From Cellulophaga algicola DSM 14237 (GTDB taxonomy: Bacteria > Bacteroidota > Bacteroidia > Flavobacteriales > Flavobacteriaceae), in contig NC_014934.1 in assembly GCF_000186265.1 (NCBI RefSeq), positions 4,154,001-4,218,000 of the forward strand: a DNA stretch of 64,000 bases. Direction: 5' to 3'. Made by a program: the position numbers and the translations under genes. The notes below the pieces were generated by a model. It did no database searches, was not told where the DNA came from, and worked only from the letters and a program-made list of their open reading frames with translations. Shown here piece after piece: positions 27,333 through 35,571 of the stretch; the stretch's first letter is position 1, and every line of letters starts with the position of its first letter.

Positions 27333-27368
27333 TTTTAGACGAACGACACTTTTTTAGACGAACTACAC
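27333..27368. repeat. Tandem direct repeat in divergent promoter region
   Basis: Two 17-base copies, TTTTAGACGAACGACAC (27333-27349) and TTTTAGACGAACTACAC (27352-27368), differ at one base and have a 19-bp period, so they lie on nearly the same face of two helix turns. Such spaced direct repeats are typical of activator sites (for example LytTR boxes). It lies 108 nt before the DUF2891 start and 77 nt before the divergent gene. Confidence 0.6.
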
Positions 27369-27476
27369 AAACTAAGAACCATTCAACGATTTATTTAATG
27401 CAGCAATAGCCTAAATTTTGACTTTAAGTCTTTATATTTACTTTCAATCCACACCCTAATTGATAAAAAATTTTAA

Positions 27477-28577
27477 ATGACCTCAAAATTTCAATTACTT
27501 GCAATCGCTATTTTAGTAGTGGTCTCGTGTAAACAAGAACCAAAAGAAAAAATAGAAGAAGTAAAATCTGCAACATTACCAGAATTATCATTTAAACAAG
27601 CCAATAGATTAGCGAATTTACCTTTAGCGTGTGTGCAGGTAGAATATCCTAATAAACTCAATCAATCGCTTTCAGACGCTCTACAGCTTCAAGGACCCAA
27701 AGTATTACACCCTGCATTTTATGGTTGTTATGACTGGCATTCTGCTGTTCATGGTCACTGGTCATTAGTTTCTTTGATAAAGCAATTCCCGACCTTACAT
27801 CAGGCTGCGACTATTAGAGAAAAACTAATCGCTAATATCTCCAAGGAACATATAGAAGCAGAAATTGCATATTTTAAAATGGAAGGTAATAGCACGTATG
27901 AGCGCACCTATGGTTGGGCTTGGATTTTAAAATTAGCAGAAGAAATACATACCTGGAACGATCCTTTAGCGCGTGATTTAGAAAAGAATTTGCAACCTTT
28001 AACAAATTTAATTATTGATTCTTATTCAGAATTTCTTCCTAAACTTAATTACCCTATTCGAGTAGGGGAACATAACAATACTGCTTTTGGTCTTTCATTA
28101 GCTTATGATTATGCCAATACGGTAGAGAATGAAGTTTTTATGGATGCGATTAAAGAGGCTGCTATTCGTTTTTATGAAGATGATAGTGATTGTCCTTTAA
28201 GCTGGGAGCCTAGTGGTTTCGATTTTTTATCTCCTTGTTTAGAAGAAGCCAATCTAATGCGTAAAATTTATGCCGCAGACGAATTTAAAATATGGTTTGA
28301 TACCTTTTTGCCAGAACTTACTGATCCAGATTTTGAATTAGAACCAGGCCTAGTGTCAGATAGAACAGATGGGAAATTGGTACATTTAGACGGACTCAAT
28401 TTTAGCAGGGCTTGGTGCTTGTATGGTATTTCTGAAAGCTTACCAGAATATACACATTTAAAAAATATCGCAACAAAACATATAGAACATTCCTTGCCTG
28501 CTATCGTAGATGATAATTATAGTGGAACACATTGGTTAGGTAGTTTTGCCTTATATGCATTAAACCACGCAAAATAA
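27477..28577 (+). CDS. DUF2891 lipoprotein, first gene of the 5-oxoprolinase operon
   Basis: A 366-residue protein with a lipobox signal (AILVVVSC), so it is a membrane-anchored lipoprotein. The DUF2891 family is recognised from LHPAFYGCYDWHSAVHGHWSL, NNTAFGLSLAYDYA, CPLSWEPSGFDFLSPCLEEA, HLDGLNFSRAWCLYGIS and the C-terminal YSGTHWLGSFALYAL. Conserved His, Trp and acidic residues suggest an (alpha/alpha) barrel enzyme or binding protein. Only 2 nt separate it from the Nramp-like gene, and the following three genes encode 5-oxoprolinase, so a role in acquiring or releasing a pyroglutamyl-type substrate is a reasonable but unproven inference. Confidence 0.85.
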   Translation: MTSKFQLLAIAILVVVSCKQEPKEKIEEVKSATLPELSFKQANRLANLPLACVQVEYPNKLNQSLSDALQLQGPKVLHPAFYGCYDWHSAVHGHWSLVSLIKQFPTLHQAATIREKLIANISKEHIEAEIAYFKMEGNSTYERTYGWAWILKLAEEIHTWNDPLARDLEKNLQPLTNLIIDSYSEFLPKLNYPIRVGEHNNTAFGLSLAYDYANTVENEVFMDAIKEAAIRFYEDDSDCPLSWEPSGFDFLSPCLEEANLMRKIYAADEFKIWFDTFLPELTDPDFELEPGLVSDRTDGKLVHLDGLNFSRAWCLYGISESLPEYTHLKNIATKHIEHSLPAIVDDNYSGTHWLGSFALYALNHAK

Positions 28578-28579
28578 TC

Positions 28580-29770
28580 ATGTTTAAAAAAATAGGCCCA
28601 GGAGTTTTAGTAGCTGCGGCTTTTATTGGACCTGGAACGGTAACCGCATGTACCCTTGCTGGAGCAAGCTTTGGGTATGCATTACTTTGGGCCATGTTAC
28701 TCTCAGTAATTGCAACTATCGTGTTACAAGAAATGGCCGCAAGGTTAGGGGTCATCACACAACGAGGATTGGCAGATGTAATAAAATCAGAACTTCAAAT
28801 AACTTGGGTTAAGTATTTGGTTTTAGGAGTTATACTATCTGCAATTGTTATTGGAAACGCAGCTTATGAAGGAGGTAATATTGGAGGAGCAACCTTAGGC
28901 TTAGAAGCCATTTTTGGGGGAGAAAACACCAAATTATATGCTTTAATTATTGGGACTATAGCCTTTGCATTACTTTATTTTGGTAATTATAAAACCTTAG
29001 AAAAAGCATTTGTCTCCTTGGTCATCATAATGAGTTTATCATTCCTACTCACAGCAATAATTACAAAACCAGATATCGTTGCTATTGCAAAAGGTTTATT
29101 TGTTCCTAGCATTCCTGAAAACAGTATTTTGAGTATTATCGCTCTAGTGGGTACCACAGTTGTTCCTTATAATTTATTTTTACATGCTTCTTTGGTCAGT
29201 GAGAAATGGAAATCTAAAAGTGATTTAAAATCCGCAAGACGCGACACAATTATAGCAATTGCTTTAGGAGGTATCGTTTCTATGGCAATCATGATTGCGG
29301 CCACCAGTATTTCTAATAACACTATTTCTAGTGTAATGGATTTAGCTAAAGGACTAGAGCCTTTATTTGGCGCTACCGCTAAATATTTTATGGGAGTGGG
29401 CCTCTTTGCTGCCGGAATAACCTCTGCAATCACTGCACCTTTAGCTGCTGCTTATGTGGTTAATAGTATTTTTGGTTGGAAGGCTGGTTTAGATGATAAA
29501 CGATTTAAGGCTGTTTGGATGTCTATTATTGTAATCGGTTTATCTTTTCTAATTTTTGGGTTAAAACCAATCGAAATTATAAAATTTGCACAAATCGCTA
29601 ATGGAATTCTTTTACCTGTTATTGCTATTTTTTTATTGTGGGTTGTGAATAGAAAACAGGTTTTAGGGACCTATAGAAATACCCTATTTCAGAATATACT
29701 TGGTGTGCTAATTGTAGTATTGACGATTATACTTGGCATTAAAAGTATTTTAAAAGTTTTTGGTTATTAA
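28580..29770 (+). CDS. Nramp-family transporter with non-canonical substrate site
   Basis: A 396-residue, 11-helix LeuT-fold membrane protein of the Nramp/MntH family (MFKKIGPGVLVAAAFIGPGTVTA; TTVVPYNLFLHASLV; FAAGITSAITAPLAAAYVV). In metal-transporting Nramps, helix 1 has DPGN and helix 6 has a metal-binding Met before P-x-N. Here helix 1 reads GPGT and helix 6 VVPYN, so the metal-binding Asp, Asn and Met are all missing. Nramp-like genes recur in 5-oxoprolinase loci (for example Bacillus ycsG), so uptake of 5-oxoproline or a related organic substrate is inferred rather than Mn2+ import. It abuts pxpA. Confidence 0.85.
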   Translation: MFKKIGPGVLVAAAFIGPGTVTACTLAGASFGYALLWAMLLSVIATIVLQEMAARLGVITQRGLADVIKSELQITWVKYLVLGVILSAIVIGNAAYEGGNIGGATLGLEAIFGGENTKLYALIIGTIAFALLYFGNYKTLEKAFVSLVIIMSLSFLLTAIITKPDIVAIAKGLFVPSIPENSILSIIALVGTTVVPYNLFLHASLVSEKWKSKSDLKSARRDTIIAIALGGIVSMAIMIAATSISNNTISSVMDLAKGLEPLFGATAKYFMGVGLFAAGITSAITAPLAAAYVVNSIFGWKAGLDDKRFKAVWMSIIVIGLSFLIFGLKPIEIIKFAQIANGILLPVIAIFLLWVVNRKQVLGTYRNTLFQNILGVLIVVLTIILGIKSILKVFGY

Positions 29771-29782
29771 GTGAAGGCTAGC

Positions 29783-30517
29783 ATGAAGATAGATATTAAT
29801 AGTGATGTTGGAGAAGGAGTAGGGAATGAAAAAGAGCTCTTGCCGTTAATTTCATCTTGCAATATAGCTTGTGGTGGTCATGCAGGAGATGAAAATAGCA
29901 TTCGTGAAGTAATAAAAATTGCCAAGAAGAATAAAGTACTCATTGGCGCACATCCTTCCTATCCTGATAAAGTAAATTTTGGGAGAAAAACTATAGTTTT
30001 ATCTAAAGAAATTTTAATACAGAGCCTTCAAAAACAATTACAATTATTTTTTTCTGTTGCAAACCAAGAAAATGTAACTGTTCATCATATAAAAGCACAC
30101 GGAGCCTTATATAATGATTGTGCGGTAAATATAGATGTAGCCCATGCTTTTCTGGAAGCCATTATTCCGTTTTCGAACACCTTGAAGTTGTATGTCCCTT
30201 ATAATTCTATTCTTGCGCAAGAAGCAGTAAAAAAAGGTATTTCTGTAGCTTATGAGGCTTTTCTAGATCGCAATTATAATGATGATGGGAGTTTAGTCTC
30301 TAGAACGCAAGAAAATGCACTGATTGAAAACCCTCAAGAAGTATTGCGCCATCTTCTTTGTATGTTAGAAGAAGGTAAAATTAAAACAGTCCATAATAAA
30401 CTAATTAATTGTTCTTCAGATACGTTCTGTATTCATGGAGATACTGTTTCAGCATTAAAAATTTTAATGTATCTTCATAATGAATTACCAAATTATAACA
30501 TTCAAATAAACCCGTGA
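29783..30517 (+). CDS. pxpA: 5-oxoprolinase subunit A (LamB/YcsF family)
   Basis: Subunit A of the ATP-dependent 5-oxoprolinase PxpABC, which opens 5-oxoproline (pyroglutamate) to glutamate. The family signatures are clear: MKIDINSDVGEG at the N-terminus, SSCNIACGGHAGDENSIREV, IGAHPSYPDKVNFGRK, HHIKAHGALYND and FCIHGDT at the end. The ATG at 29783 gives the standard MKID start; a GTG at 29771 directly after the transporter stop would add four residues. The 3' end overlaps pxpB by 4 nt (GTGA), so subunits A and B are translationally coupled. Confidence 0.95.
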   Translation: MKIDINSDVGEGVGNEKELLPLISSCNIACGGHAGDENSIREVIKIAKKNKVLIGAHPSYPDKVNFGRKTIVLSKEILIQSLQKQLQLFFSVANQENVTVHHIKAHGALYNDCAVNIDVAHAFLEAIIPFSNTLKLYVPYNSILAQEAVKKGISVAYEAFLDRNYNDDGSLVSRTQENALIENPQEVLRHLLCMLEEGKIKTVHNKLINCSSDTFCIHGDTVSALKILMYLHNELPNYNIQINP

Positions 30518-31251
30518 AAAATTTCCCTATTTCAATCCGACCTTTCGGTATTCATGCCGTTTTAATAGAGTGGCCTCAAGAAGTTAATGATAAAATATTG
30601 AATGATATTTTATTTTTTAGTGCTCATTTAAAAAAAGAATGTCTCCATGAGGGTCTTTGGGAGCTTGTTCCTGCTTATAATTCTCTCACGCTAATCTTAC
30701 GTAACGATGCCATAGAATTTGATGCTTTTAAACTACAGTTAGCGCAATGGTATGGTGAAAAGCAGGAAATTATGCTGGAGCAAAAATACCTTTGGCGATT
30801 GCCTGTTTGTTATGAAAATGAATTTGCTTTGGATTTAAATGAAATTGGAGAAAAATTAAATAAAACACCTCAAGAGATTATAGCGCTACATACTGCAAAT
30901 CCTTATACCGTTTATGGTATCGGTTTTCTACCCGGTTTTATGTACTTGGGAGGTTTGCCAACCGAACTAGAGATACCAAGAAGAAGCACGCCTAGACCAA
31001 AAGTAAATAAAGGTGCCGTAGGTTTAGCAGGTAAACAAACGGGTGTTTATCCGCAAGAATCTCCAGGTGGCTGGAATATAATTGGTAATTGCTCTGTACC
31101 CATTTTTAATCCTAAAAATGAAAATCCTTGTTTGGTTAAAGTAGGAGATAAAGTTCAGTTTTATGCTATTTCTAAAGCAGAATATGATTTACACAAAATT
31201 GAAGCTGAAGTAGGTATTTATCAATTTGAAAAAATAAAAATCGATGCTTAA
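30514..31251 (+). CDS. pxpB: 5-oxoprolinase subunit B (KipI family)
   Basis: Subunit B of 5-oxoprolinase, 245 residues, carboxyltransferase domain C/D type. Characteristic segments are LPVCYENEFALDLNEIGEKL, HTANPYTVYGIGFLPGFMYLGGLP, IPRRSTPRPKVNKGAVGLAGKQTGVYP and ESPGGWNIIGNCSVPIF. The Bacillus homologue KipI also inhibits the sporulation kinase KinA, but no such partner is expected here. The start is GTG, overlapping pxpA; the end overlaps pxpC by 8 nt. Both overlaps suggest fixed subunit stoichiometry. Confidence 0.95.
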   Translation: MKNFPISIRPFGIHAVLIEWPQEVNDKILNDILFFSAHLKKECLHEGLWELVPAYNSLTLILRNDAIEFDAFKLQLAQWYGEKQEIMLEQKYLWRLPVCYENEFALDLNEIGEKLNKTPQEIIALHTANPYTVYGIGFLPGFMYLGGLPTELEIPRRSTPRPKVNKGAVGLAGKQTGVYPQESPGGWNIIGNCSVPIFNPKNENPCLVKVGDKVQFYAISKAEYDLHKIEAEVGIYQFEKIKIDA

Positions 31252-32083
31252 AGTATTAAAATCTGGGTTTTTTACAACGATTCAAGATATAGGTCGTTTT
31301 GGTTTTAGAGATAAAGGCGTTCCCGTTTCTGGAGTTATGGATACCGTAACAGTCTATAAATTAAACATGCTTTTAGAAAATGAAAGTGATGCTGCTGTTT
31401 TAGAAATTACGATGACTGGACCTACTTTAGAATTTGAAGAAGATTCCTATATTAGTTTGGGAGGAGCAGAATTTTCTGTAACCTTAAATAATGAACCTAT
31501 AAATAATTACAAAGTTTTAAAAATAAATGCAGGAGATATCTTGTCTTATGGACGATTAAAAACAGGTTTTAGAGCCTATTTGGCTATAAAAAAAGGGTTT
31601 CAATCGCCTAAAATTTTAGGAAGTAGATCTTATTACGGGATCATTACTCCTAAAGCATTATTAAAAGATAAGTCAGAAGTACCGTATGTAAAAACGGAAG
31701 ATTTTAAACCTAAAATAACGGGCTTGAAAGTAGACTCTATTTTAGAAGAAGATACCTTGCACGTTGCTAAAGGGCCCGAGTTTGAGTTGTTAGATGATAA
31801 ACAATTAGAACATCTTTTTTCACAGCAATTTACGGTAGCTAATGAAAATAATAGAATGGCTTATCAACTTAATGAAACCATATCAGGACATGCTATTTCT
31901 ATGCTTACCTCTGCAACGCTCCCAGGAACTATACAGTTTACGCCAGCAGGAAAACTTATTATTCTGATGAAAGATGGTCAGACCACAGGAGGTTATCCGC
32001 GAATCCTGCAACTTACAGATAAAGGGATCTCTATATTAGCACAAAAAAAAGCAGGTGATACTTTCTCGTTTAAATTAATGTAA
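31244..32083 (+). CDS. pxpC: 5-oxoprolinase subunit C (KipA / biotin-dependent carboxyltransferase-like)
   Basis: Subunit C of 5-oxoprolinase, 279 residues, carboxyltransferase domain A/B type. Landmarks are TTIQDIGRFGFRDKGVPVSGVMD, LGGAEFSVTLN, GFRAYLAIKKGF, RMAYQLNE and LPGTIQFTPAGKLIILMKDGQTTGGYPRI (read in two parts). It completes the DUF2891-Nramp-pxpABC operon. Its TAA stop (32081-32083) is directly followed by the stop of the convergent aldehyde dehydrogenase gene, with no spacer. Confidence 0.95.
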   Translation: MLKVLKSGFFTTIQDIGRFGFRDKGVPVSGVMDTVTVYKLNMLLENESDAAVLEITMTGPTLEFEEDSYISLGGAEFSVTLNNEPINNYKVLKINAGDILSYGRLKTGFRAYLAIKKGFQSPKILGSRSYYGIITPKALLKDKSEVPYVKTEDFKPKITGLKVDSILEEDTLHVAKGPEFELLDDKQLEHLFSQQFTVANENNRMAYQLNETISGHAISMLTSATLPGTIQFTPAGKLIILMKDGQTTGGYPRILQLTDKGISILAQKKAGDTFSFKLM

Positions 32084-33451
32084 TTAAAACATTTTTTTAA
32101 GCTTTTTAGCAAAATCTAAAGACAACTTATAAGGAGGGTAACGTAATGGAATATCTAACCAAGTCCCTTTTTTGAGGATAGCTTTTGAGTGTGAAAATGT
32201 ATCAAAGGATATTTTACCATGATAGGCTCCAATGCCACTTGCGCCAACACCCCCAAAAGGAAGGTTTTTATTTGCAATATGGATTACAGTATCATTGATA
32301 GCGCCACCACCAAAACTATACTTGCTTAAAATTGTATCCTGAAATTTTTTATCGGCACTAAATACATAGGTCGCTAAAGGTTTCTCATAATTTGACATAT
32401 AAGTATCAATATCTGCTAGGGTTTCATAGGATATTATAGGTAGTATAGGGCCAAATATTTCTCCTTCCATCACCTTACTCTCCATTTTTGATTCGTCTAA
32501 AAGAGTAGGTGCTAGGTAGTTATCTACTGGATTATTTTCTCCTCCAAAAATAATTTTCTCGCCTTCTAACATGGCTAATAATCCTTCAAAATGCTTAGCA
32601 CTAACGGTCCGCGCAAAATCTGGAGAAGATGCAATTTCTGAACTATAGAAGCTTTTTATCGTTTCAATCAATTCGTGGATAAGTTTTTCTTTTACTGTCT
32701 TATGTACCAAAATATAATCAGTGGCAATACATGTTTGTCCTGCGTTTAAAAATTTACCCCATGCAATTCTTCGTGCTGCTACCGCAATGTTAGCTGTTGC
32801 ATCTACTATAGTGGGGTTTTTTCCTCCTAATTCTAAAGTTACTGGAGTCAAGTATTTTGCTGCGCTTTTATAGACAATCTGCCCTACCTTAGAACTTCCT
32901 GTAAAGAAAATATAATCCCATTTTTGTGCGAGTAAATTTTGAGAAGCTTCAACGCCACCTTCTACGACTGTAACATAATTTTCAGGAAACACTTCGGTAA
33001 TAATTTTAACTATAATTTCTGAAGTATTAGGAGTAATTTCTGAGGGTTTAATAACCGCAGTATTTCCTGCAGCTAGTGCACCAATTAATGGGGCAATAGC
33101 TAATTGAAAAGGATAATTCCACGGTGCAATTATCAATACCGTACCATAGGGTTCTTTATAAATATAATCTGAAGAAGGCCAATTGGCCCATGAAGTACTT
33201 TTACGGGCAGGTTTGGCCCATGAATTCAATTTTTTTATAGCTGTATTTAATTCTGCTAAAACAAATTGAGTTTCCGTAAGTATGGTTTCAAACTTTGGTT
33301 TTTTAAAATCTAAAAAGATTGCATCACAAATTTCATCCTCATATTTTTCAATAGCACTCATCAACTTCTTTAAATACTCTTTTCTAAAAGAAATGGACTT
33401 GGTGTGTTGCGTATGGAAAAATTCTCGTTGATTTTCTACTATTTGTTGCAT
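32084..33451 (-). CDS. Aldehyde dehydrogenase (class 3 / fatty-aldehyde type)
   Basis: A 455-residue NAD(P)-dependent aldehyde dehydrogenase. It has the N-motif IAPWNYPFQLAIAPLIGALAAGNTAVIKPSE, the Rossmann segment FTGSSKVGQ, the general base in TLELGGKNPTIVD, and the catalytic Cys in NAGQTCIATDYILVH. The short length and LPFGGVGASGIGAYHGKISFDTFSHSKAI end fit the class 3 (ALDH3, coniferyl or medium-chain aldehyde) group. A TAATTTTG -7 element lies 5 nt before the start codon. It converges on pxpC with adjoining stop codons. Confidence 0.92.
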   Translation of the reverse strand: MQQIVENQREFFHTQHTKSISFRKEYLKKLMSAIEKYEDEICDAIFLDFKKPKFETILTETQFVLAELNTAIKKLNSWAKPARKSTSWANWPSSDYIYKEPYGTVLIIAPWNYPFQLAIAPLIGALAAGNTAVIKPSEITPNTSEIIVKIITEVFPENYVTVVEGGVEASQNLLAQKWDYIFFTGSSKVGQIVYKSAAKYLTPVTLELGGKNPTIVDATANIAVAARRIAWGKFLNAGQTCIATDYILVHKTVKEKLIHELIETIKSFYSSEIASSPDFARTVSAKHFEGLLAMLEGEKIIFGGENNPVDNYLAPTLLDESKMESKVMEGEIFGPILPIISYETLADIDTYMSNYEKPLATYVFSADKKFQDTILSKYSFGGGAINDTVIHIANKNLPFGGVGASGIGAYHGKISFDTFSHSKAILKKGTWLDIPLRYPPYKLSLDFAKKLKKMF

Positions 33452-33455
33452 TTAT

Positions 33456-33463
33456 CAAAATTA
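33456..33463 (-). promoter_or_regulatory. -7 element of the aldehyde dehydrogenase gene
   Basis: On the minus strand this reads TAATTTTG, a full TAnnTTTG match, ending 4 nt before the ATG. It predicts a leaderless or near-leaderless transcript. Confidence 0.45.
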
Positions 33464-33509
33464 CGGATTTCTAAGGCTGTTTATCTCTAATTTTATTTAC
33501 ATTTACTTT

Positions 33510-33563
33510 ATGTTAGAAATAAAAAACAATATTTACGTCATTATTATTCTCCTAAAAGAATGA
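33510..33563 (+). CDS. Probable ilv leader peptide (attenuation)
   Basis: A 17-codon frame encodes MLEIKNNIYVIIILLKE and stops with TGA. Six consecutive codons are Val-Ile-Ile-Ile-Leu-Leu, exactly the products of the operon that starts at 33846. A strong terminator hairpin begins 19 nt after its stop. This is the layout of ribosome-mediated attenuation: when charged branched-chain tRNAs are scarce the ribosome stalls and the terminator is avoided. I did not find a convincing antiterminator pairing beyond a 5-bp match (tatag 33565-33569 with ctata 33596-33600), and the promoter is unclear (TACATTTA at 33498-33505 is one mismatch from consensus). Confidence 0.55.
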   Translation: MLEIKNNIYVIIILLKE

Positions 33564-33581
33564 TATAGACTTTTGTTGTTT

Positions 33582-33622
33582 AAAAAAGCCTGTATCTATA
33601 CGTAAAGATACAGGTTTTTTTT
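33582..33622 (+). terminator. Attenuator-type terminator before ilvD
   Basis: Stem cctgtatct (33589-33597) with agatacagg (33606-33614), an 8-nt loop, and an eight-T tract; the stem can extend through an A6/T6 pairing. It lies between a branched-chain leader peptide and ilvD, with no completed plus-strand gene before it, so an attenuator is more likely than an ordinary terminator. Confidence 0.75.
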
Positions 33623-33786
33623 ATGGAAAATACCGAAAAAATTAGCCTTTAAAAATAACTTTATTGTATTGAATATGGGAGAAATTACCGTTATAATAGA
33701 TTGATTTTCAGTATCTTAAATATATAATGTTAAAATTGACTTTGAACCAATAAGATTTGTTAAAAAACTAAGGAATTATAAACATT

Positions 33787-33794
33787 TATCTTTG
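33787..33794 (+). promoter_or_regulatory. Possible internal -7 element before ilvD
   Basis: TATCTTTG matches TAnnTTTG 51 nt before the ilvD start, downstream of the attenuator. If active it would give ilv transcription that escapes attenuation. The nearest TTTG (33756-33759) is too far (27 nt) for a normal -33. Confidence 0.3.
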
Positions 33795-33845
33795 ATTTAA
33801 TAGCGCATACACACAAGGAATAAAAACAGACAAGCCTATCGTTGA

Positions 33846-35522
33846 ATGGAATTAAATAAATATAGTAAAAACGTAACTCAAGATCCTACACAACCAGCAG
33901 CACAAGCAATGTTGTATGGTATAGGTTTTAAAGATGAAGATTTTGAAAAGCCAATTATTGGTGTCGCAAGTACAGGTTACGAGGGAAATCCTTGTAATAT
34001 GCATTTGAATGATTTGGCCAAATTGGTAAAAGAAGGTGTAAATTCAAAAGCATCTGTTGGTTTAATTTTTAATACCATTGGTGTTAGTGATGGCATTTCC
34101 ATGGGAACTCCTGGAATGCGTTTTTCATTACCCTCTAGAGATATTATTGCCGATTCTATGGAAACGGTAGTGCAAGGAATGTCATATGATGGTTTGGTCA
34201 CTGTAGTAGGCTGTGATAAAAACATGCCTGGTGCATTAATGGCTATGATTCGTCTTAATCGTCCCTCTATTTTAGTGTATGGAGGTACCATTGCTTCCGG
34301 TTGCTATCAAGAGAAAAAATTAGATATCGTTTCTGCTTTTGAAGCCTGGGGAGAAAAAGTAGCAGGTACCATGAAAGAAGAAGATTTTCAGTGTATCATA
34401 AAAAAAGCAATTCCTGGTGCAGGTGCTTGTGGGGGAATGTATACAGCAAACACTATGGCTTCTGCAATTGAAGCTTTAGGAATGTCTTTACCTTATAACT
34501 CATCAAACCCAGCAGTGGGTAATGATAAAAAAGCGGAATGTATTGAAGCAGGTAAAAAGATGTTTTACCTTTTAGAGCATGATATTAAACCGCTAGATAT
34601 TGTTACTAGAAAATCTATAGAAAATGCTATTCGTCTTGTAATTATTATGGGTGGTTCTACAAATGCAGTACTTCACTTTTTAGCGATTGCAAGGGCTGCG
34701 GATATCGATTTTACCTTACAAGATTTTCAACATATTAGTGATACTACGCCATTTATTGCAGATTTAAAACCTAGTGGAAAATATTTAATGGAAGATGTAC
34801 ACCGCATTGGTGGTATTCCTGCAGTATTAAAATATTTATTAAAGAACGGATTACTACATGGAGATTGTTTGACTGTGACAGGAAAAACATTAGCAGAGAA
34901 TTTAGAGCATGTTCCTGATTTACAAGAAGGTCAAGATGTTATTCGCTCTTTAGATAATCCTATTAAAGCAACAGGGCATTTACGTATGCTTTATGGAAAC
35001 CTTGCTGAAAATGGTTCTGTAGCAAAAATCACAGGAAAAGAAGGCTTACTATTCAAAGGAACAGCTAAAGTTTTTGATAGTGAATATGCGGCAAATGATG
35101 GGATCAGTGCTGGTCAAGTTAAAAAAGGTGATGTTGTGGTCATTCGTTATGAAGGTCCTAAAGGTGGTCCTGGAATGCCAGAAATGTTAAAACCTACAGC
35201 CGCAATTATGGGTGCTGGTTTAGGAAAAGAGGTTGCCTTGATTACCGATGGTCGTTTTTCAGGGGGTACACATGGTTTTGTGGTAGGTCATATTTCGCCA
35301 GAAGCACAAGAAGGTGGTACTATTGCCTTAGTAAAAGATGGTGATATTATTACCATTGATGCAGAAACAAATGCTATAAATGTAGAAGTTTCTGATGAAG
35401 AACTAGCAAAGCGTAAGGAATCGTGGGTTGCTCCAGCCTTGAAGTTCAAAAAAGGAGTTTTATACAAATATGCACGTTCCGTATCCTCTGCAGCACAAGG
35501 GTGTGTTACGGATGAATTTTAA
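33846..35522 (+). CDS. ilvD: Dihydroxy-acid dehydratase
   Basis: Fe-S dehydratase of the shared valine/isoleucine pathway (dihydroxy acid to 2-oxo acid), 558 residues. The cluster Cys lie in [22 protein letters not shown] and [22 protein letters not shown]. Other signatures are [31 protein letters not shown] and [22 protein letters not shown]. It is the first structural gene of the ilv operon, preceded by the leader peptide and attenuator, and is followed by ilvB after 49 nt. Confidence 0.97.
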   Translation: MELNKYSKNVTQDPTQPAAQAMLYGIGFKDEDFEKPIIGVASTGYEGNPCNMHLNDLAKLVKEGVNSKASVGLIFNTIGVSDGISMGTPGMRFSLPSRDIIADSMETVVQGMSYDGLVTVVGCDKNMPGALMAMIRLNRPSILVYGGTIASGCYQEKKLDIVSAFEAWGEKVAGTMKEEDFQCIIKKAIPGAGACGGMYTANTMASAIEALGMSLPYNSSNPAVGNDKKAECIEAGKKMFYLLEHDIKPLDIVTRKSIENAIRLVIIMGGSTNAVLHFLAIARAADIDFTLQDFQHISDTTPFIADLKPSGKYLMEDVHRIGGIPAVLKYLLKNGLLHGDCLTVTGKTLAENLEHVPDLQEGQDVIRSLDNPIKATGHLRMLYGNLAENGSVAKITGKEGLLFKGTAKVFDSEYAANDGISAGQVKKGDVVVIRYEGPKGGPGMPEMLKPTAAIMGAGLGKEVALITDGRFSGGTHGFVVGHISPEAQEGGTIALVKDGDIITIDAETNAINVEVSDEELAKRKESWVAPALKFKKGVLYKYARSVSSAAQGCVTDEF

Positions 35523-35571
35523 AAAGCTATTTATTATTTCCTGTGAAAAGGAGATCTAGAAAGTAAAGCGT

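Noticed and set aside
28580-29770. Annotation as a manganese importer MntH
   Set aside because: The DPGN and helix-6 Met that bind metal are both absent, and the operon is for 5-oxoproline use.
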